Shown here piece after piece: positions 53,458 to 57,670 of a stretch of DNA of 57,670 nucleotides. Under the pieces are notes generated by a model. That model saw only the letters and a list, made by a program, of their open reading frames with translations. It ran no database searches and was not told the origin of the DNA. Source of the stretch: Butyrivibrio sp. (lineage in GTDB: Bacteria > Bacillota > Clostridia > Lachnospirales > Lachnospiraceae). The stretch lies in NCBI GenBank assembly GCA_015056655.1, contig SVFV01000022.1:1-57670 (forward strand). Direction: 5' to 3'. The translations under genes were made by a program, and so were the position numbers. The first letter of the stretch is position 1, and each line of letters begins with the position of its first letter.

Positions 53458-55761
53458 TTATTTTTCTTTTTTGAACTTAGTCTTAAGATCCATCCAAATA
53501 GGTGATGCAATAAATATTGATGAATATGTACCAGCAACTACACCAACCATAAGAGGAAGTGCAAAGTTACGGATATCTGTTACACCAAAGATGAATAGTG
53601 ACAGAACCATGATGAAGGTTGTGATTGATGTGAACAAGCTTCGTGTAATGGTCTGACTTACACTCTTGTTAACGAGTGAATTGTAGTCATCCTTGTGGCT
53701 CATACCATACTGGTTCTCACGAATACGGTCGAATGTAACGATTGTATCGTTGATTGAATAACCGATAATTGTAAGAATTGCAGCGATGAATGTACCACCA
53801 ACCTGGATTCTTGTAAGTGCATAGCAAACGATAACAATAAGCGCGTCATGAGCAAGAGCGATGATTGCTGCAGCACCAAACTTGATATCTCTGAATCTGA
53901 TCCAGATATAAGCAAGCATAAGAACAAGTGCGATGATCATAGCTGATGTAGCATCTGATCTCATTTCCTTACTGATTGTTGAGCTGATACTCTCAGCAGC
54001 TACATTTGTCTGATCTACAGAATAATCTGTCTCGAGCATATTAGCGATAGCCTCACGCTGCTCAACTGTAAGAGTTACTGTCTTAAAGATTACTTCATTT
54101 GTTCCAGATACTGTCTGAACCTGTACTGAATCAACACCTGTGAGATTCTTAATCTTAGGAACGATCTCGTTATCAAGTGCCTCTGTTGTCCAGTTCTCAT
54201 TAAATGTAACGCTTGTAGATGTACCACCTACGAAATCAAGGCTGTAGTTGAAAGCACCTGCCTTACGAGCAGAGTTAACACCCATTGTAGCAAAGCCAAC
54301 TACGATAATTGCAATTGAAATACCATAAGCAACAAGTCTCTTTGTTGTGAAATCTATGATCTTGAGCTCTTTTGCTTTTCCGTACCACTTCTTATCCTGA
54401 AGGCCAATGCCATAAAAGATATTTGTGATTGCTCTTGTTACGAAGAGAGCTGTGAACATTGAAACAACAATACCAAGTGCAAGTGTTGAAGCAAAGCCCT
54501 TAACTGTACCTGTTCCTCTAAGTCCAAGGATTGCTGCTGCGATAAGTGTTGTGATGTTACCATCAAGGATAGCTGAAAGCGCCTTGCTGTAACCTGCCTT
54601 AACTGCTTCCTTAACATCCTTACCACCTGTAATCTCCTCGCGGATACGAGCGAATACAAGCACGTTAGCATCTACGGCCATACCTACTGAAAGGATGATA
54701 CCTGCGATACCAGGAAGTGTAAGTGTAATCTCAAATGCAGAAAGGAGAAGAATCTCAAGTCCTACATAGAAGCAAAGTGCAAAGCTGGCTGCAACACCGA
54801 GCAGCTTGTACATAATAATCATGAAGAGAATGATTGCTGCAAAACCAACGATTGCCGCGATCATACTTGTGTGGATAGCTGAAGAACCAAGCTGAGCACC
54901 TACAACATTTGAACGGAGCTCTGTAAGCTGAAGCTTAAGTCCACCGATACGAATCATAGAAGCAAGGTTTGAAGCTGATTCAAATGATTCCTCACCAGTG
55001 ATGATTGCACGTCCGTCTGTAATCTCAGCCTGAACTGTAGGAACAGAAATGAACTGTCCATCATAGTAGATACCGATTGACTCGCCGTTAGCATAAGCCT
55101 TCTTTGTAGCATCAGCGAACTTCTGCTTTCCTTCATCTGTGAACTCAAGCTGAACTACTACTTCCTGAGTGTTAGCAGTACCAGAATTCTGATAACCAGC
55201 CTGAGCATCTGCTACATCCTCACCCTTAAGTACGATAGAACCATCAGCCTCAAGTTCCTCGATAGTCTTGTTGAGGTTGTAACCGTAGTTACCTGTCATG
55301 ATGATGTTTCCATCCTCATCAGTTGCGATGTTACCATCCTCATCAACCTCAAAGCCTGAACTGTATGAATAGTTCTCATTGCCCTCAGCATCTGTCTGTG
55401 CTATGAAGTACAGATTACCAGGCTGACCGAGCTCTTCAAGAATCTTGTTTGCGTCTGTTACACCAGGAATTTCGATGTTGATGCGGTTTGAACCCTCCTG
55501 ATAAACCTGTGACTCAGTACTATACTGATCAACACGCTGCTGGAGCTTGTAGATAGTATCTGACATATCCTCTGCGCTGGGAGTACCTTCACCACCTACT
55601 TCATAAGTGATGCTGACACCACCTGCAAGGTCAAGTCCAAGATCAATACTGCTCAAGGAACCTGACTTGTCTTCACCAAGTCCGTATACTGATGTATACG
55701 CAAGTCCGCCCAATAACAATAACATCAGAATAAGGGCTAATATTGGTTTTACCTTTTTCAT
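53458..55761 (-). CDS. secDF: Fused protein translocase subunits SecD-SecF
   Basis: 767-residue Sec accessory pump that uses the proton or sodium gradient to assist export. SecD half: short N-terminal TM, periplasmic P1 region (YTSVYGLG onward, IDLGLDLAGGVSITYE), then TMs with GIAGIILSVGMAVDANVLVFARIREE. SecF half from about 470: DFVGGTSTSVTF, IGYSINDTIVTFDRIREN. Both conserved Asp-bearing motifs are intact. Fusion is usual in Firmicutes. ATG with GGAGG upstream, 24 bases after scfB. Its codons look more optimised than those of neighbouring genes. Confidence 0.96.
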   Translation of the reverse strand: MKKVKPILALILMLLLLGGLAYTSVYGLGEDKSGSLSSIDLGLDLAGGVSITYEVGGEGTPSAEDMSDTIYKLQQRVDQYSTESQVYQEGSNRINIEIPGVTDANKILEELGQPGNLYFIAQTDAEGNENYSYSSGFEVDEDGNIATDEDGNIIMTGNYGYNLNKTIEELEADGSIVLKGEDVADAQAGYQNSGTANTQEVVVQLEFTDEGKQKFADATKKAYANGESIGIYYDGQFISVPTVQAEITDGRAIITGEESFESASNLASMIRIGGLKLQLTELRSNVVGAQLGSSAIHTSMIAAIVGFAAIILFMIIMYKLLGVAASFALCFYVGLEILLLSAFEITLTLPGIAGIILSVGMAVDANVLVFARIREEITGGKDVKEAVKAGYSKALSAILDGNITTLIAAAILGLRGTGTVKGFASTLALGIVVSMFTALFVTRAITNIFYGIGLQDKKWYGKAKELKIIDFTTKRLVAYGISIAIIVVGFATMGVNSARKAGAFNYSLDFVGGTSTSVTFNENWTTEALDNEIVPKIKNLTGVDSVQVQTVSGTNEVIFKTVTLTVEQREAIANMLETDYSVDQTNVAAESISSTISKEMRSDATSAMIIALVLMLAYIWIRFRDIKFGAAAIIALAHDALIVIVCYALTRIQVGGTFIAAILTIIGYSINDTIVTFDRIRENQYGMSHKDDYNSLVNKSVSQTITRSLFTSITTFIMVLSLFIFGVTDIRNFALPLMVGVVAGTYSSIFIASPIWMDLKTKFKKEK

Positions 55762-55785
55762 TACTATATCCTCCGTAAGAACCTT

Positions 55786-57222
55786 TTAGGAAAGTGCTGC
55801 TTTAATCATGATTGCGCATTCGATACGCTTTCTCTGCAGTTCACATCCTGTTTTATAGGTTGTATTTATATTGCCATTAAAGTTATAGGCATTGGCAGCG
55901 CAACCTCCGCTGCAATAATATCTTGCAAAGCACTTCTGACACTCAGGTCTGGAGTACACATTGCTCTCTTTGAATTCCTTCTGGATGTCGGGTCTTGTAA
56001 TCCCCTCAAAAACATTACCCATGATGAAATCTTCATTACCAACAAACTGATGGCATGGATAAAGGTCACCCCAGGGAGTAACACCAAGATATTCACATCC
56101 TGAACCGCATCCTGAAAGTCTCTTAGCCACACAAGGGCCACCTTCAAGATCTATGTTGAAGTGGAAGAAATTAAATCCATTTCCTTCCTTCTGTCTCTCA
56201 ATATAGAATTTTGCAAGCTCGTCATACTGTTCGCAAAGGTACGGGATATCCTCGTCCTTAATTGCGTACCAGTCTTCAGGCTTAGCCACAACTGGCTCAA
56301 CAGATATCTGCTTGAATCCAAGATCTGCAAGATGCTTAACATCCTCACAGAAATCGAGATTGTTATGAGTAAATGTTCCTCTCACAAAATATCTGAGCTG
56401 ATGACGGCTCTCTGCAACCTTCTTGAACTTGGGAATAATTGTATCGTATGTTCCCTGGCCACCCTTCATGGGTCTCATCTTATCATTGACTTCCTTACGT
56501 CCATCAATTGAAAGAACTATGTTGCCCATTTCCTTATTGGCGAATTCAAGAATTTCGTCATTTAAAAGAGTACCATTTGTTGTAAGTGTGAAACGGAAGT
56601 TCTTGTCATGTTCCTTCTCAAGACTTCTACCGTATTCAACAAGCTTCTTAACAACATCCCAGTTCATCAGTGGCTCGCCACCGAAGAAATCTACCTCGAG
56701 GTTTCTTCTGCCACCTGAATTCTTAACAAGGAAATCAAGTGCTGCCTTACCAACCTCTTCGCTCATAAGTGCACGTCTGCCGTGATACTCACCCTCATCT
56801 GCAAAGCAATACTTACATCTGAGGTTGCAATCATGTGCTATGTTAAGACATAACGCCTTAACTACTGTGCCTCTCTCCTTGAAGTCCTCAACATACTGCT
56901 CATAAACATCATCAGTATAGAGCACCTCTCCTCTTCTAAGTTCAAGAATGTCAGAGATGGCATCCTTTAAATCCTGTTCATTATAATTCTCAATTACTTC
57001 TGAATATTTCTCACCAAGCTCTGTAAACAGCTCTGCGCAAAGCTTCTCGTCGCTGTAATCCTCAGCGCCCTTTGCTGTAATATCAGCTGTTCCAAATCTA
57101 CTTGTCAAAAGCTCCTCGATTGGAGTGATGAGATCAAAAACAATGTCATCCACCACATGAACGGAGCCACTGTTTACATCGAGAACAATGTCATATCCGT
57201 TGTTCTTGTATGCATGTACCAT
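55786..57222 (-). CDS. scfB: Radical SAM maturase of the SCIFF peptide
   Basis: 478 residues. N-terminal RiPP precursor-binding region (VHAYKNNGYDIVLDVNSGSV), radical SAM motif CNLRCKYC (C132, C136, C139), VDFFGGEPLMNW, and a SPASM-type C-terminus rich in cysteines (CGSGCEYLG; CHQF; ECQKCFARYYCSGGC; CELQRK) for auxiliary Fe-S clusters. Matches the SCIFF maturase family, which makes thioether (sactipeptide/ranthipeptide-type) cross-links. It follows scfA, so the pair is functional in layout. ATG, ribosome binding site weak (AGTAGTGA). Confidence 0.96.
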   Translation of the reverse strand: MVHAYKNNGYDIVLDVNSGSVHVVDDIVFDLITPIEELLTSRFGTADITAKGAEDYSDEKLCAELFTELGEKYSEVIENYNEQDLKDAISDILELRRGEVLYTDDVYEQYVEDFKERGTVVKALCLNIAHDCNLRCKYCFADEGEYHGRRALMSEEVGKAALDFLVKNSGGRRNLEVDFFGGEPLMNWDVVKKLVEYGRSLEKEHDKNFRFTLTTNGTLLNDEILEFANKEMGNIVLSIDGRKEVNDKMRPMKGGQGTYDTIIPKFKKVAESRHQLRYFVRGTFTHNNLDFCEDVKHLADLGFKQISVEPVVAKPEDWYAIKDEDIPYLCEQYDELAKFYIERQKEGNGFNFFHFNIDLEGGPCVAKRLSGCGSGCEYLGVTPWGDLYPCHQFVGNEDFIMGNVFEGITRPDIQKEFKESNVYSRPECQKCFARYYCSGGCAANAYNFNGNINTTYKTGCELQRKRIECAIMIKAALS

Positions 57223-57278
57223 AAATTATTATCACTACTTTCTAATTTTAAATTTCCCGAAGGTCCTTACCATAATTT

Positions 57279-57302
57279 AGGCAGCGGCTAGGACCGCTGC
57301 CT
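57279..57302 (-). terminator. Stem-loop between scfA and scfB
   Basis: AGGCAGCGG (57279-57287), loop CTAGGA, CCGCTGCCT (57294-57302): perfect 9-base G/C-rich stem about 33 bases past the scfA stop. The minus-strand sequence after it is AAATTATGG, so no clear T-run. Probably reduces read-through so that the peptide is made in excess over its maturase. Confidence 0.55.
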
Positions 57303-57334
57303 GTCTCATGTTAGATATTCTGTTAAGAACCCAA

Positions 57335-57481
57335 TTACTTTGTAACCTGCTCACAGCTCTGGTTACCAACTGTGCAGGATGTCTTGCAAGCTGACTGGCA
57401 AGATGTCTGGCACTCACCGCAGCCGCCCTTCTTCATTGACTCTTTAAGATTTCTTGTTGCAAGTGTTTTTACATGCTTCAT
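57335..57481 (-). CDS. scfA: SCIFF peptide (six cysteines in about forty-five residues), RiPP precursor
   Basis: 48 residues, too short for normal gene calling. MKHVKTLATRNLKESMKKGG is the leader; the core has cysteines C21, C24, C28, C32, C36 and C43 (GGCGECQTSCQSACKTSC, then GNQSCEQ). This matches the SCIFF family carried by nearly all Clostridia. ATG at 57481 with GGAG seven bases upstream. Its maturase scfB follows. Biological role of SCIFF is not established; Thr/Cys spacing suggests Cys-to-Thr thioether bonds. Confidence 0.95.
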   Translation of the reverse strand: MKHVKTLATRNLKESMKKGGCGECQTSCQSACKTSCTVGNQSCEQVTK

Positions 57482-57513
57482 AATATTTCTCCTTCGTTTC
57501 TCAGGAATTTACC

Positions 57514-57529
57514 GAAAACAATAGTTTTC
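57514..57529. other. Small hairpin in the scfA leader
   Basis: GAAAAC (57514-57519), AATA, GTTTTC (57524-57529), six perfect pairs. It lies between the promoter and the ribosome binding site and might stabilise the mRNA. Confidence 0.3.
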
Positions 57530-57540
57530 CACATTTCAGT

Positions 57541-57570
57541 AGTATAGCATATAAATAGGGAGCGCATCAA
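57541..57570 (-). promoter_or_regulatory. Promoter of scfA
   Basis: Minus strand -35 TTGATG (57570-57565), 18-base spacer, -10 TATACT (57546-57541) with an extended TG element. A short A/T-rich tract lies upstream. Leader of about 50 bases. Confidence 0.65.
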
Positions 57571-57670
57571 GTATATATATTCCGCTTGGCTGACGCGGAA
57601 GTTTGACACCCAAAATCCTCAGAAGCCAGTGATGGCTTTATTTTTTGCGCAAATTTGAATGTTGTGTATT

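Noticed and set aside
57623..57644. Small hairpin AAGCC/GGCTT followed by T-run on the plus strand
   Set aside because: Looks like a terminator for plus-strand transcription, but no plus-strand gene precedes it in the window; could belong to a gene beyond the edge, so not listed as a feature.

Overview
The window looks like the chromosome of a low-GC Gram-positive anaerobe of the Clostridia, most likely Lachnospiraceae (Butyrivibrio/Pseudobutyrivibrio-like). This rests on: a SCIFF peptide with its radical SAM maturase beside a fused secDF; a DUF5721-type protein; the rpmE-DUF1385-prmC-prfA and murE-priA-def-fmt-Zn peptidase-rsmB-rlmN gene orders; AGGAGG-type ribosome binding sites; and a MurE with the DNPR motif expected for meso-diaminopimelate. 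It is an inference, since no rRNA gene is present. I saw no tRNA, rRNA, CRISPR array, insertion sequence or intact prophage.

Layout. 1-5.4 kb (minus): a response regulator, a small intramembrane-sensing histidine kinase, and an ABC exporter (ATPase plus large FtsX-type permease), with a promoter and a palindrome in front of the ABC pair. 5.4-9.7 kb: a MATE exporter (plus), then an LCM-type methyltransferase, an alpha/beta hydrolase and an isolated PD-(D/E)XK-like protein. 9.67-10.2 kb: a non-coding stretch full of inverted repeats and broken small reading frames. 10.2-16.4 kb: one tight minus-strand operon comEA - response regulator - histidine kinase - GerMN lipoprotein - comEC, led by a good promoter and a hairpin that covers the comEA ribosome binding site. 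16.5-23.0 kb: arginine operon argC - GNAT - argJ - argB - argD - solute-binding protein; argG is divergent at 23.5 kb. The 515-base gap between argC and argG holds two promoters, ARG-box-like sites and a highly structured argC leader.

24.8-29.7 kb: DUF1294 protein, DegV protein, a cytosolic LacI-type sensor fused to GGDEF, a LytTR response regulator, a DUF5721 protein and an orphan Hpt protein. 29.8-38.5 kb: translation and RNA genes (prfA, prmC, DUF1385, rpmE, sigH, rlmB, mrnC), ispF, azlCD, an AlaX-type editing protein and a GNAT-like two-TM protein. 38.7-41.3 kb: an MFS transporter, a CarD-like regulator and an unknown protein. 41.3-57.5 kb: DUF1846, rlmN, rsmB, Zn peptidase, fmt, def, priA, murE, recJ, secDF, scfB and scfA.

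How the parts fit. The window is mainly core genome with modular regulatory insertions. The most unusual arrangements are the competence operon that contains its own two-component system; a transmembrane-anchored (not lipid-anchored) solute-binding protein with an acidic insert at the end of the arginine operon; and a terminator-shaped hairpin inside the DUF1294 coding sequence just after argG. The scfA peptide gene (48 codons) is the smallest gene I can support firmly.
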